A stretch of 59,058 nucleotides of DNA from Thermotogota bacterium (GCA_030550315.1 JAUQPP010000003.1:1-59058), one strand, 5' to 3'. Numbered from the stretch's first letter, positions 7,258 to 16,494 are shown. A program made the numbers and translations. The notes: generated by a model from the sequence alone, not told the origin.

Positions 7258-8850
7258 ATGAGTGCACGCAGACTATTTCTGGTAGTTTTTGTTATTATAC
7301 TCGCTCTCGCTCAACTGGGGTTTGCGACCACCTATAAAGACGTTCCAGCTAATCACTGGGCTTATGAAGCAGTTGAGCAACTGACTAAACTCGGTGTTAT
7401 CAGTGGTATGCCAGATGGAACTTTTCAGGGTAACCAACCAATGACACGTTACCAATTTGCTGTGGCACTTTACAGGATGTTCAACATTTTAAGTGACAGG
7501 ATCAGTTCTGTTGAGAGGCGAATTCCAACGGCGACAACAGGTCAGACATCTCAGCAGCAAGTACAAACTACAGTTCCGGCTAGCGTAGACGCTCAGCTTA
7601 AGAATTTGGCAAGCCAGATTCTTGCACTTGGAGCAGTTGACAAAGATTTGGATACAAAAATTTCGAATCTTAATGCCAGACTGGATTCGGTTATCGGTAA
7701 TGTAAACACAATTCAGAGGGATCTGAACGCTTTAAAGACAAAGATGGACGATCTACAAGCTTCTTACGATGCGCTGGTTTTAAAGGTGACGGAAATCAGG
7801 TCTTTAGTATCGGTTTCACCCGCTGGCCAAAGTCTTAACAAAATTGAACAAGATGTAAACGCTTTACGCAGCGACATATCAACTATCAGAACCGATTTGA
7901 CGACTCTTAGGAACGATTTGAACTCCGCTGTTCAACGCATCGTTACAGTCGAGCGAAACTTAACAACCTTGGATACGGATCTGAAAAATAGAATGAGCGC
8001 CCTTGACAATGCTCTGAAATCACTACAGAACACTGTATCAGCTCTTCAAAACCTTTCCAGCAAAGTTTCATCGTTTGAATCAACCATTAATTCACTTAGC
8101 GCACAGGTTTCGGAAATCGGCGTTTTGAAATCGAACGTGAGTGATATTCAAAAGAGAATATCGGAAATTCAGACCACCATCTCCAATATTCAGTCACTTC
8201 AGAATAAGTTAGCATCGGATATAGCAAATTTGCAAGCTAAAGATGCTGAGTTGGAAACTTCTTTGCGCAACGTTTCAAATAAAATTTCATCCATGGAAAC
8301 CAATACGGATTCTCGCCTGAAAACTGTTGAGAGTAGAATAAAGAATTTAGAAGATCAGGTGAGAACACTCAACGATAGCATTGTAAGTAACGTTTACAAC
8401 CTTGTGACAGACGCTATTAACCAGCAAGTTATAAAAATAACTGAGCTGGAAACGAGAGTTACGAATCTTGCTGACGATCTCGAAAATCTGAAAAAGCAAT
8501 CAGAAACCTTTGCACTCAAAAAGGATGTTGACCAACTTCGCAATACAACCGAATCACAGTTGAGGCAACTCGTTCAAGAGGATGCACAGTTGAAGAACCG
8601 CATCGAACAAATTTCAGCACAGGTCTCAAACGTTGCTGAGAACGTGAAAACACAAGAATCATCGATAAAAGCTCTCGAAGAGAAAGTTTCCGCTCTGGAA
8701 GCGGAGAATGTTAAGTTGCAGCAAAGATTGAAATCGCTTGAGTCGGATCCGACAACGGGTTGGGCTCTTGTATTTGGTATTATCGGTACATTGCTTGGTA
8801 CTGGCGCGTTAATTTGGTTGTACCTAATGCAACAGCCGAGCGGTAAATAA
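7258..8850 (+). CDS. Omp-alpha-type toga spacer protein (SLH domain, coiled coil, C-terminal anchor)
   Basis: A 530-residue envelope protein. A signal peptide (residues 1-23) is followed by one SLH domain (YKDVPANHWAYEAVEQLTKLGVISGMPDGTF, to about residue 75) that should bind the cell wall. A Q/T-rich linker (about 88-107) leads into about 390 residues of heptad-rich coiled coil with few aromatics. Near the end a hydrophobic segment (GWALVFGIIGTLLGTGALIWLYL, about 500-523) can insert in the outer sheath. This is the layout known for Omp-alpha of Thermotoga, the rod that holds the toga away from the wall. GAGGAGGG precedes ATG 7258, and a strong terminator follows, so it is likely a well-expressed single gene. 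Confidence 0.9.
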   Translation: MSARRLFLVVFVIILALAQLGFATTYKDVPANHWAYEAVEQLTKLGVISGMPDGTFQGNQPMTRYQFAVALYRMFNILSDRISSVERRIPTATTGQTSQQQVQTTVPASVDAQLKNLASQILALGAVDKDLDTKISNLNARLDSVIGNVNTIQRDLNALKTKMDDLQASYDALVLKVTEIRSLVSVSPAGQSLNKIEQDVNALRSDISTIRTDLTTLRNDLNSAVQRIVTVERNLTTLDTDLKNRMSALDNALKSLQNTVSALQNLSSKVSSFESTINSLSAQVSEIGVLKSNVSDIQKRISEIQTTISNIQSLQNKLASDIANLQAKDAELETSLRNVSNKISSMETNTDSRLKTVESRIKNLEDQVRTLNDSIVSNVYNLVTDAINQQVIKITELETRVTNLADDLENLKKQSETFALKKDVDQLRNTTESQLRQLVQEDAQLKNRIEQISAQVSNVAENVKTQESSIKALEEKVSALEAENVKLQQRLKSLESDPTTGWALVFGIIGTLLGTGALIWLYLMQQPSGK

Positions 8851-8876
8851 ATGAGGCAATTATTATGTGAAAATAA

Positions 8877-8903
8877 AAAACCCGGGGTTTTTCCCCGGGT
8901 TTT
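8877..8903. terminator. Strong bidirectional intrinsic terminator
   Basis: An 11-bp perfect stem, AAAACCCGGGG with CCCCGGGTTTT, and a loop of five T. It lies between the convergent Omp-alpha gene and the peptidase operon; A- and T-runs on both flanks let it stop transcription from either side. Confidence 0.92.
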
Positions 8904-8933
8904 ATCATACCGGCATTTTGTTTTATTTTTTTG

Positions 8934-9614
8934 TCAGTCTCTACTTCTTGCTATAAGGACCATCCTGAGGAGCTGCATAATCGACATCAATGTTGAAGCT
9001 ACGTAAGTCATAGCGGCAGCACCCAAAACTGCTTTGACACCTTTCAGCTCTTCCCTGGGCATCATCAGATTTCTTTCGAGAATCTTTACTGCCCTCCTAC
9101 TGGCATCGAATTCGACTGGTAGTGTAATTATCGAGAACAGAACTACTGCGATGAACAAGAGTATCCCAAATTTTGCTAATCCCAACGCACCGGTAATTAT
9201 ACCGATGATGAAAAATACCCAAGCCAAGTTCGACGAGAATTGTGCAACAGGTGCTATCGCGTTTCTGATGACAATAGGAGCGTATTTCGTCGCATGCTGA
9301 ATCGCATGTCCAATCTCATGCGCAACTACTCCAAGAGCCGCAATAGAATCACTGTTATACGTTGCTTGAGATAACCTAACAACTTTATGTATAGGATCGT
9401 AGTGATCCGTCAAAGTGCCGGGTACGTATTCAATCCGGACATCGTACAAGCCGGCAGCATCCAAGATAAACCTTGCAAGTTCAGAACCGGTCATACCGAT
9501 TCGGGATCTCACCCTTGAATACTCAGAGAAACGACTTTGGACCATGATTTGAGCCCATAAAGCCAGTAGGAGAGCGGGGATGAGCAACACAAACGTAGGA
9601 TCGTAGAAGAGCAT
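8934..9614 (-). CDS. Membrane zinc metallopeptidase (YugP/Zn_peptidase_2 family)
   Basis: A 226-residue membrane protein with H99-E-I-G-H103, the zinc-binding and catalytic motif, in GVVAHEIGHAIQHA. A membrane helix comes first (residues 5-24), the conserved MTGSELARFILDAAGL segment follows, then the HEXXH and two to three more helices. The family is typified by B. subtilis YugP; its substrate is unknown. ATG 9614 has GGAGGTG at an ideal distance; the frame opens 12 codons earlier without a site. It is last in the minus-strand operon and overlaps nothing after the GNAT stop at 9619. Confidence 0.85.
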   Translation of the reverse strand: MLFYDPTFVLLIPALLLALWAQIMVQSRFSEYSRVRSRIGMTGSELARFILDAAGLYDVRIEYVPGTLTDHYDPIHKVVRLSQATYNSDSIAALGVVAHEIGHAIQHATKYAPIVIRNAIAPVAQFSSNLAWVFFIIGIITGALGLAKFGILLFIAVVLFSIITLPVEFDASRRAVKILERNLMMPREELKGVKAVLGAAAMTYVASTLMSIMQLLRMVLIARSRD

Positions 9615-9618
9615 GTTT

Positions 9619-10158
9619 TCACCTCCTAATACGCCAGTATTCTTCGGCAAGTATACTCATACGTACGTAGTCCCAATAGTGTCCTTTAAAATATCTTGCT
9701 TGCCTTTCTTTACCTTCCTTAATAAACCCACATTTTTCGTACACATGAATGGCTCTGTGATTATTCTCCACCACCCTAAGCCAGACTCGGTTCAAATTTA
9801 GGTATTCGAACGCATACTTGAGCATCAGCATTGTAACTTCCGTACCTATGCCTTTATTCCAATAACTCGGGTCGTAGATTGCAATTCCGTATTCGGTGCT
9901 TCTATTCACCCAATCAATGTTGTGAAACCCAGCTGTGCCTATAACCCTGCCATCAAACTCTATGACCAGAACGATATTGTTTTGGTTGATAGCATTCCTC
10001 TTTATCCATTCTTCTTCGAGAAAATTGTTGAGCGGATAAACAAGACTCAAGTACTCTTTTAACTCTTCTTTGTTAATAAGCGCAACGATTGTTTTCGAAT
10101 CGTCTATCTCGATAGGGCGCAACGCGATTAATTCACCTTTAAGAATCAACTTTTGCAC
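9619..10158 (-). CDS. GNAT acetyltransferase, RimJ/RimL type
   Basis: A 179-residue N-acetyltransferase of the Acetyltransf_3 type. It starts LKGELIALRPIEIDD, has VIGTAGFHNIDWVNRSTEYGIAI, the acetyl-CoA loop region WNKGIGTEVTMLML, and the RVVENNHRAIHVYEKCGFIKEG motif typical of ribosomal-protein and spermidine acetyltransferases. The start overlaps the upstream ABC ATPase by 20 bases. The substrate cannot be inferred. Confidence 0.88.
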   Translation of the reverse strand: MQKLILKGELIALRPIEIDDSKTIVALINKEELKEYLSLVYPLNNFLEEEWIKRNAINQNNIVLVIEFDGRVIGTAGFHNIDWVNRSTEYGIAIYDPSYWNKGIGTEVTMLMLKYAFEYLNLNRVWLRVVENNHRAIHVYEKCGFIKEGKERQARYFKGHYWDYVRMSILAEEYWRIRR

Positions 10159-11011
10159 CTTCTTTCCCGTTCTCGATTTGGAAATTCACAATCTCTCTTA
10201 ATCCCAAGGGGCGTATGTGTAAAATGCGGTGATTTTTCGTTGTTTCGTTTAGTTCCTCGCCTTTCAAAATTGTATTACACTTAAAACCTTTACCTGACTC
10301 TTGATAGACTACACGGTAAAACTTTCCATACTTATTCCAAAAATCGTCAACCGTTCCAAAAAACGTTACACAACCGTTTTTTAGCATCACAATCTTATCA
10401 CAAACATCTTCAAGCTCATCATCGTCGTGAGTCACGTACACGACAAGTGCACCCTTTGATTTCAGCTCATTCACGATCCTCTTTACTATCTGCTTTGTCT
10501 CTGTATCCAAACCTTCGGCAGGTTCATCAAGAAGAAAAATTTTCGAATCTTTCAACAGGCCAACAGCGATCGCAAGTCTTTGTCTGTAGCCTTTCGAAAG
10601 TTCGACAGGCCTCTTTGAAGCAACACTATCTAAGGATACTTTCTCCACTACATCGTCTAACCTAACTGTGGATTTGTACATCAAAGAGAAGTACCATAAA
10701 TTTTCCGCAACGGTGAGTTCGTTTATGAAACTGATAGATTCCGAAACGTAAGAAACAAGTGAACGATAGCTCCTGAGAATTCTGAAAATGTTCTCGTTGT
10801 TGTAAAAGATGCTTCCAGAATCCGGTTTGATCAGCGCTGCGATTATTTTTAATAGCGTGCTCTTGCCACTACCATTTTCACCTATAAGACCGACTACTTC
10901 TTGACCACGAAAGGTACATGAAATACCGTTTAGTACAGAATTCATCGTACCATTTGTTCGTAGGTACTTTGATACGCCTTTTAGTTCAATCGTGAGAAAC
11001 CCGTCACTCAT
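10139..11011 (-). CDS. ABC transporter ATP-binding protein
   Basis: A 290-residue ATPase. Walker A is GENGSGKST (44-52), the signature is LSKGYRQRLAI (138-148), and Walker B is IFLLDEPAEGLD (158-169), followed by VYVTHDDDELEDVCD with the switch His. The last 80 residues form a DUF-like C-terminal extension seen in drug and Na+ exporters of the CcmA/NatA class. There is no permease in the operon, so its partner must be encoded elsewhere. It overlaps the pilin gene by four bases (ATGA). Confidence 0.9.
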   Translation of the reverse strand: MSDGFLTIELKGVSKYLRTNGTMNSVLNGISCTFRGQEVVGLIGENGSGKSTLLKIIAALIKPDSGSIFYNNENIFRILRSYRSLVSYVSESISFINELTVAENLWYFSLMYKSTVRLDDVVEKVSLDSVASKRPVELSKGYRQRLAIAVGLLKDSKIFLLDEPAEGLDTETKQIVKRIVNELKSKGALVVYVTHDDDELEDVCDKIVMLKNGCVTFFGTVDDFWNKYGKFYRVVYQESGKGFKCNTILKGEELNETTKNHRILHIRPLGLREIVNFQIENGKEGAKVDS

Positions 11012-11400
11012 TGAGCAGCCACCCTTACTACGAGGTATCCACCTTCAAGCTTTATTGGACCGTAAAGTCCAAGAACTCTGCTTGGACTGATGTCTTGGTT
11101 TTGGTAAACTATCACGTAACTTTTGTCCGCACTGTTGTACGTTACTGTGAAACCTGCCGGACGTGATGAGATGTAGCCTTTGTCCAATAAGTACTGAAGA
11201 ATGTCACCACTAGTTGGGGGAGTTTGCTCAAACATTAGCATCTGCATCACTGCCTGATGCAAAGTTCGAAAGTTACTTGCGACATTCACAGCTTTTGCTT
11301 GAGCTACGGCGCTCATACCCGACGGAACTGCAACAGCTAAAAGGGCACCAATAATGGACATTACAATGAGTAACTCAATAAGAGTAAATCCTTTTCTCAA
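11008..11400 (-). CDS. Type IV pilin-like prepilin
   Basis: A 130-residue protein with a classic class III leader: MRKG followed by F-T-L-I-E-L-L-I-V-M, with Glu at +5, cleavage after Gly4 by PilD, and a single hydrophobic N-terminal helix (VMSIIGALLAVAVPSGMSAVAQA). The globular C-terminal part is short and Gly/Tyr-rich. It may be a major or minor pilin, or a pseudopilin for DNA uptake. No other pilus gene is adjacent; it sits between dnaN and an ABC ATPase. Confidence 0.85.
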   Translation of the reverse strand: MRKGFTLIELLIVMSIIGALLAVAVPSGMSAVAQAKAVNVASNFRTLHQAVMQMLMFEQTPPTSGDILQYLLDKGYISSRPAGFTVTYNSADKSYVIVYQNQDISPSRVLGLYGPIKLEGGYLVVRVAAQ

Positions 11401-11450
11401 CCTCTCACCTCTAGGTAATGTTGGCAGGGCTCAAAGCCCCGCGCTTGAAT

Positions 11451-12554
11451 TCATGCACGCACTGGTAACACTATGTATAAGTATCCCTCGACGTTGCGTG
11501 GATTTATCTGAAGTGGACTGAGGTTGTCGACGAAATTGAACTCTATTTCTTTCTCATCAATATGCTTGATTGCTTCGTTCAGGAACTTGGGATTGAAATT
11601 CACCACAAGATCCTCTCCATCTTTAGTTATGGGAATCGATTCTACTGCTTCACCGTACTCGGAGCTCTGGCTTGAGAGTTCCATAACATCGTCGGTGATT
11701 TTGAGTTGTACTTTTTCGTTACCGCGTTTAGCTATGACCATTACTCTCTTCAAAGCTTCAGCAAAATCGTCGGAATTCAAGATTACACGTGTCTTAAAGG
11801 CTTTGGGGAGAACGCGCTTGTAGTCTGGGAATGTTTCCTCGACAACTCTTACAACAGTTGTTATATCACCTGCATTGAAAGATACCGTTGAGTGGTCAAA
11901 AGTGATTTTAATTTCCGGTTCCGTGGTGGAGGACAGGAGTTTTTCGATTTCACGCACGCTTTTGAGAGCCAATATGAAATCGAACTCGCCGTCGATAGCT
12001 AATTTTTGCTCAGCTAAAGCGAGACGGTATCCATCACTCGCTACCAGCCTTAAAAATCCTCCGTGTGCCTCGAAATAAACACCGTTGAGGGCTTTCATTG
12101 CACTTTCATTTGACGCACAAAAGCTCACTCTGTCAAACATTTCTTCGAGGATGGAGGTGTCTATAGAGAAACTTATACCGCTGTCGTCGTATTCTATCGA
12201 AGGGAACCTCTCAACTTCCGAAACAGTGGCCAAGCTGAATTTTGATTTTCCACTCCTTATGTTTAATTTGCCGTTTGAATACTCAAACAACACTTCATCT
12301 TCGGGTAAGTTCTTCACAATATCGTCGATTAAGTCAGCATCAACAGCAAAAGAGTCATTACCTTCGTACTCACCAATTTTAACGTTCGCGATAACGGAAG
12401 TTTGAAGATCTGTTGCTTGGATCCTCAAAACTCCGCCTACAGGTTTAAACAAAAGGCACTGAAGTATCGGATCCACCGTTCTGGGACCTATCGCGGAAGA
12501 AGCAATTGAAATTTTCTCTTCCAACTCCGATTTTTGAACCGTGAATTTGAGCAT
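11451..12554 (-). CDS. dnaN: DNA polymerase III sliding clamp (beta subunit)
   Basis: Ring-shaped processivity clamp. The 367-residue product has the three-domain length of the family; it starts MLKFTVQKSELEEKISIASSAIGPRT, has NPILQC-like DPILQCLLF, the domain 2 segment FDRVSFCASNESAMKALNGVYFEA, YRLALAEQ, and ends YLYIVLPVRA, matching the conserved C-terminal MPxR peptide-binding strand. It is not next to dnaA or an origin; instead it sits in an operon-like row with an HD-GYP gene upstream and a pilin downstream. Confidence 0.95.
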   Translation of the reverse strand: MLKFTVQKSELEEKISIASSAIGPRTVDPILQCLLFKPVGGVLRIQATDLQTSVIANVKIGEYEGNDSFAVDADLIDDIVKNLPEDEVLFEYSNGKLNIRSGKSKFSLATVSEVERFPSIEYDDSGISFSIDTSILEEMFDRVSFCASNESAMKALNGVYFEAHGGFLRLVASDGYRLALAEQKLAIDGEFDFILALKSVREIEKLLSSTTEPEIKITFDHSTVSFNAGDITTVVRVVEETFPDYKRVLPKAFKTRVILNSDDFAEALKRVMVIAKRGNEKVQLKITDDVMELSSQSSEYGEAVESIPITKDGEDLVVNFNPKFLNEAIKHIDEKEIEFNFVDNLSPLQINPRNVEGYLYIVLPVRA

Positions 12555-12573
12555 AGTACTCCCCCTTCGAGCG

Positions 12574-13755
12574 CTAATTTCTTATCTCGCCACTGTCAAT
12601 CATTTTTACAAAAAGTTTAGCAATCTCGGGATCAAACTGCATACCAGAGTGTTCGTCAATCTCGTTTCTGATAACGTCAATAGGAAGTCCTTTTCGATAC
12701 GGCCTATCACTTCGCATTGCGTCGTAAGCATCTGCCACTGCTATGATTCTGGAGATTAGTGGTATGTCCTCGCCAGATAGTCCCATCGGGTATCCCTTAC
12801 CATCCCATCGTTCGTGATGGTGTAGCACGTACTTGGCAAGTTCTTTCAGGTCCTCCGAAGTGGTCAAGAAGTCATGACCATAAGCTGGATGTTTTTTGAT
12901 TACCTCAAATTCCTCGATCGTTAGTTTACCTTCTTTGTTCAGTATTTGTGATGGTATCACTATCTTTCCAATGTCGTGGAGCAACGAGGCCCAGTATGCT
13001 TTTTTTATCATTTCATCACTCAGTCCAAGACGTTCTGCAAGGAGCGAAGCGATCGTTGCCACGTTTTTTGAGTGTCCTTTCGTGTACTTATCATGGTACT
13101 CAAGAATGCGTATCATCGTTAAAATCATATCTTTTTGGAATCTACCTTGCGCACTTACGTAATTATGCGTTGCTACGAAAGAGGTGATTAAACTCGAAAG
13201 GCTTTTTAGCAGTTCGATTTCTTCTTGATCGAAAGAACGTTCGCGAGCAAGAAACAACTTTGCTTTTAACTCGCCACCAACCTGTATGTCGGAAACAGCC
13301 AAATATTTTGACCAGCCATCGCTTGTTTCGATCGAACCAAGTTGATGAACAACGTTTGGCTGGAGCTTCGAGAGAACCTTGATACTATCCTGTCCGCTGA
13401 TTACATGAACCCTTTCGGGTATGTAACTAAATTCTTCTTTCCTCACAAAAACCTCTTCGCCTGTTGAATGTTCTTCGAGAGATATTACCTTACCTTTTTC
13501 CCCTTGAAAGTAAACCAAGTACGCGTTCTTTACATCATCGATAAAGTTTTTCGAGAGGCTTAGCACCGTCTTTAAGAACACCTCTTCCCTCTGGATTACA
13601 ACATCCCTGAATCGCGACGAGAGATCTTTAAACCTCAACAAGATCGATGCCAGCCTCTTCTTTTCGAACCCGAGCAGTATGAGCTTTCTTACCAAAACAA
13701 TGTTGAAAAACACTGATAAACTCAGGAGCAAGACGTACACAAAACTATGATGCAA
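12574..13755 (-). CDS. Membrane-anchored HD-GYP phosphodiesterase with GAF-like domain
   Basis: A probable cyclic-di-GMP phosphodiesterase. After one membrane helix (VYVLLLSLSVFFNIVLVRKLILL) and a coiled stretch comes a GAF-like sensor region, about residues 80-210. The catalytic domain has HDIGKIVIP, HPAYGHDFL, HHERWDGKGYP(M)GLSGEDIPL and IAVADAYDAM, which are the HD and GYP motifs in full. The start is most likely TTG 13755 with a GGGGG stretch eight bases upstream; GTG 13791 is the longer option. Output may affect motility or surface growth together with the diguanylate cyclase at 30668-32260. Confidence 0.9.
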   Translation of the reverse strand: MHHSFVYVLLLSLSVFFNIVLVRKLILLGFEKKRLASILLRFKDLSSRFRDVVIQREEVFLKTVLSLSKNFIDDVKNAYLVYFQGEKGKVISLEEHSTGEEVFVRKEEFSYIPERVHVISGQDSIKVLSKLQPNVVHQLGSIETSDGWSKYLAVSDIQVGGELKAKLFLARERSFDQEEIELLKSLSSLITSFVATHNYVSAQGRFQKDMILTMIRILEYHDKYTKGHSKNVATIASLLAERLGLSDEMIKKAYWASLLHDIGKIVIPSQILNKEGKLTIEEFEVIKKHPAYGHDFLTTSEDLKELAKYVLHHHERWDGKGYPMGLSGEDIPLISRIIAVADAYDAMRSDRPYRKGLPIDVIRNEIDEHSGMQFDPEIAKLFVKMIDSGEIRN

Positions 13756-13825
13756 TCTTCGAACCCCCTGGCCGCAGCGCGTTTTGGTCACAGTTTGACT
13801 GTCGTTGAAAAGTCAAGATTGGAAA

Positions 13826-14014
13826 TCAACCGCTGCTTGTAACTTTCACGATGAGAACCTCTTTATCCTTCCTTATAACCCTATCCTCCGTATAGAGTTC
13901 ACCGTCGACAATTATCAAGTGTTCTTCAGGGTTCAACCCTAGTTTTTTCAGTAGTTCGTATCCTCTCATCGATTCGTCAAACTGATAAGTCTTGTAATCA
14001 TATTTTACTAACAT
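13826..14014 (-). CDS. ThiS/MoaD-like ubiquitin-fold small protein
   Basis: A 62-residue beta-grasp protein. It has the ThiS pattern: a first strand pair (VKYDYKTYQF), a helix GYELLKKLGLNPEEHLIIVDGELYTEDRVI, and a last strand KEVLIVKV. Sulfur carriers in this family end in Gly-Gly, the site of adenylation; this one ends T-S-S-G, one substitution short of the diglycine. So it may be a carrier with an altered tail, or a ubiquitin-fold protein that does not carry sulfur. It lies between pduL and the HD-GYP gene; no ThiF/ThiG/MoeB is near. Confidence 0.75.
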   Translation of the reverse strand: MLVKYDYKTYQFDESMRGYELLKKLGLNPEEHLIIVDGELYTEDRVIRKDKEVLIVKVTSSG

Positions 14015-14052
14015 TTCACGTATTCACCTCAGTAAGAAGAGTTAAATAACAA

Positions 14053-14640
14053 TTAAAAATCCACGATATAAACGGTATCACCATTCTTCAGCAGTGCGGC
14101 GTTTGCTTCATCGGTATCAACATGGAATTCAAGTGCAAACTTATCGCTAACTCTGATAAGTACATCATCGAAAATTAACTTACGTTCGCCCTTTTCAACT
14201 ATAACTTTCACTATATCTTTGTCCTTAACTCCGAACTTCTCTGCGTCGCTTGTATGCATGTGAATGTGTCGTTTAGCTATAATCACACCTTTTTCTTTTG
14301 TAACCTGCCCTTTTGGGCCGATAATCGTTATACCAGGAGTTCCTTCCAAGTCTCCGCTATCTCTCACAGGTGGATTTAAACCAAGCTTATAGGCATCCGT
14401 AAGGGATATCTCGACCTGTGTTTCTTTCCTCTCCGGACCGAGGACTCTGACATTTTCGATGGAACCTTTCGGACCAACTATTGTTACGGTTTCCTGGCAA
14501 GCGAACTGACCTGGTTGGCCAAGATCTTTTATAGGCGTGAGTTGATAATCTTTTCCAAAGAGGATTTCAACATCCTCCCTTGAAAGGTGTACGTGCCTGT
14601 TGCTGACCCCAACTACGATAGGAAACGGTTTTCTCACCAT
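14053..14640 (-). CDS. pduL: Phosphate acyltransferase, PduL type
   Basis: Converts acyl-CoA and phosphate to acyl-phosphate and CoA (acetyl or propanoyl), and so can supply acetyl-P for ATP formation by acetate kinase. The 195-residue protein has both beta-barrel halves with the metal-binding histidines in VSNRHVHLS (H16, H18) and KRHIHMHTSD (about 128-132), plus LKNGDTVYI at the end. No encapsulation peptide is present at the N-terminus and no microcompartment genes are near, so it is probably a cytosolic fermentation enzyme. Confidence 0.92.
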   Translation of the reverse strand: MVRKPFPIVVGVSNRHVHLSREDVEILFGKDYQLTPIKDLGQPGQFACQETVTIVGPKGSIENVRVLGPERKETQVEISLTDAYKLGLNPPVRDSGDLEGTPGITIIGPKGQVTKEKGVIIAKRHIHMHTSDAEKFGVKDKDIVKVIVEKGERKLIFDDVLIRVSDKFALEFHVDTDEANAALLKNGDTVYIVDF

Positions 14641-14689
14641 AATATCATACTCCTCCTCTCTGAAATTTCGTCGGGTGTTTTTGTTTTTT

Positions 14690-15826
14690 CTAGTGAATTT
14701 TCCTTTTCGGTTTCATTAAAGCCATTCGCACCCTGGGTTCAACATTTTCCGGTACGTTCAAAACGAAACGAACAGGTCCTCTCTTCACATTTATCCAGCA
14801 TAGGCCAGGGATACTAAGCTCATGTGACTCATCAACAACCATTTGGACTTTCTTAAAATTCAACTTCGAAACATCGAACGAACCACACGGTGGAACAAGT
14901 AGTCCTCCGAAATGCTTCTCCGGATGTTCAATAAGTTCTAAGTTTTTTGTTTTGTGGAATGTAACCTGCTCCGGAGCAAAGATCTGGAAAATAGGCCTTA
15001 CGTCAGATTGAGAAAACAACGTTGCTTGAATCTTTACAAGGCCGCTAACGAAGATAACCTCTTCGGGGAAAGGTTTGAATGTTTTGCGCGCAACTTCGCC
15101 CCTTGCAAGTATTTTCGCTTGACATTGCGGATCGAACAAGTCTATTAACCTGTCACCTACGATTATACCAGGAGTATCGTACAATCTCAACTTTCCTACT
15201 TTGTGTTCTATGAGGCCTATAGTTGTTCCAGGATAGGGTGAAACCGTAACGTTCGAGCTCGTTATGGTTTGGAGGAGGGAAGACTTTCCAACGTTCGTAA
15301 CACCAAGTATTAACGCTTTTCCTCCCCACTCAAACAAGTAATCCTTCAATTTACTGAGTCCGTAACCGTTTTTTGTGCTTGTAATGAAGAGATGAGAAGG
15401 CCTAATTTCAGAGATTTTGCTTATTACCTCCATGAGCCAACTTTTGAGCTGCGAACCACTAACGGTCTTTGGCAGTGTGTCGAACTTATTCGCAACAAAT
15501 ATCACTTCGTTCTTTTCTATCAGTCTCACGATCTCCGGCCTAAAAGTACCTTCGAAATCAAATACATCAAAAACGTAGACGAATTTTTCAAAATCCCTCA
15601 GCGCAATTCTCAGAAACTTCTGAATTTCCTCTTCATCAGCCTCGCTTGTCAAGACCTTGTAATGCTTGAGTCTAAAACATCTCTGGCAAACAATCTCCTC
15701 ACCAGCTTCTAATTTTCGCTGGTAAACATCCAAAGGGATGAAACCAGGTTTACCTGGATGTTCAAATTGAATCGCAGCTCCACATCCTGGACACTTTTCA
15801 ACCGTTACTTTCAACAAATCTCCCAT
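14690..15826 (-). CDS. yqeH: Circularly permuted ribosome-assembly GTPase YqeH
   Basis: A 378-residue GTPase needed for 30S assembly in B. subtilis. An N-terminal zinc finger (CPGCGAAIQ at 12-20, CQRC at 47-50) is followed by the permuted GTPase order: G4 NKFD (113-116), G5 ITSTKNGYG, G1 GVTNVGKSSL (175-184), G2 PGTTIG and G3 DTPG (217-220). A C-terminal RNA-binding type region follows. All motifs are intact. Confidence 0.94.
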   Translation of the reverse strand: MGDLLKVTVEKCPGCGAAIQFEHPGKPGFIPLDVYQRKLEAGEEIVCQRCFRLKHYKVLTSEADEEEIQKFLRIALRDFEKFVYVFDVFDFEGTFRPEIVRLIEKNEVIFVANKFDTLPKTVSGSQLKSWLMEVISKISEIRPSHLFITSTKNGYGLSKLKDYLFEWGGKALILGVTNVGKSSLLQTITSSNVTVSPYPGTTIGLIEHKVGKLRLYDTPGIIVGDRLIDLFDPQCQAKILARGEVARKTFKPFPEEVIFVSGLVKIQATLFSQSDVRPIFQIFAPEQVTFHKTKNLELIEHPEKHFGGLLVPPCGSFDVSKLNFKKVQMVVDESHELSIPGLCWINVKRGPVRFVLNVPENVEPRVRMALMKPKRKIH

Positions 15827-15879
15827 TAATTCCCGCCTCCGAATATGGAATAAAAACGTGAAGCTTCTTGATTATTACT

Positions 15880-16494
15880 TTAAGTTTTTTCAACCTCCGG
15901 TTTTAGCTCCTTTTCCATGCGAATAAAGACAAATTTCTGTCCTCTGATATAGACTCTCTTTGTAGCAACTCCCCGATAACCCAACTTTTTGTACAACTCT
16001 ATGGCGTTTATGTTGGTGTTTTCAACATCAAGTGTAATCTTCTTAACGCCAGCGTTTAGAGCCAGCCTTTCAACAAACTTCATTAATTTACTCCCAAATC
16101 CCCTCCCCCTATATGCCTTGTCAACCGCGATATTGGAGATGTAAAACTCATCATTTCTGACCTTGTTTCTTGAAAGTATTAAAGTCATATTGGGAAGCCT
16201 TTTGAAAAGTTCAACACCCATGATCCTGAACAACGTAAGCAGTGTTTTAAAAGCCAGCCTTTTGACGGTCTTACCAGGAAACGCAACAACGGCCCCAACC
16301 ACCCTTCGTTCATCACTTTCCAATACGTAGATGTTGTCGATATAAAGGATCGTACCTGGTACACGTATGAGTTTTCCGAGTATCAATTTCACATGCGGAC
16401 CGAAGATTAGTGGCAAAAATCTCTGTCCGGTTTCCAAAACCAAACTTGCAACGATGTCTGCATCGGAAAGCTCCGCCTTTCTGATCGTCTCCAC
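15880..16494 (-). CDS. GNAT acetyltransferase, RimI-like
   Basis: A 204-residue acetyltransferase. The acetyl-CoA binding region is ISNIAVDKAYRGRGFGSKLMKF (R-G-R-G-F-G), followed by VENTNINAIELYKKLGYRG, the classic GNAT motif A/B. The N-terminal half (LVLETGQRFLPLIFG) is longer than in RimI and resembles unnamed Firmicute/Thermotogota GNATs. It is first in the minus-strand row with yqeH. Substrate unknown. Confidence 0.86.
   Translation of the reverse strand: METIRKAELSDADIVASLVLETGQRFLPLIFGPHVKLILGKLIRVPGTILYIDNIYVLESDERRVVGAVVAFPGKTVKRLAFKTLLTLFRIMGVELFKRLPNMTLILSRNKVRNDEFYISNIAVDKAYRGRGFGSKLMKFVERLALNAGVKKITLDVENTNINAIELYKKLGYRGVATKRVYIRGQKFVFIRMEKELKPEVEKT

Noticed and set aside
11451-12554. 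Replication origin near dnaN
   Set aside because: No dnaA, no DnaA-box cluster and no A+T-rich unwinding region seen around dnaN.
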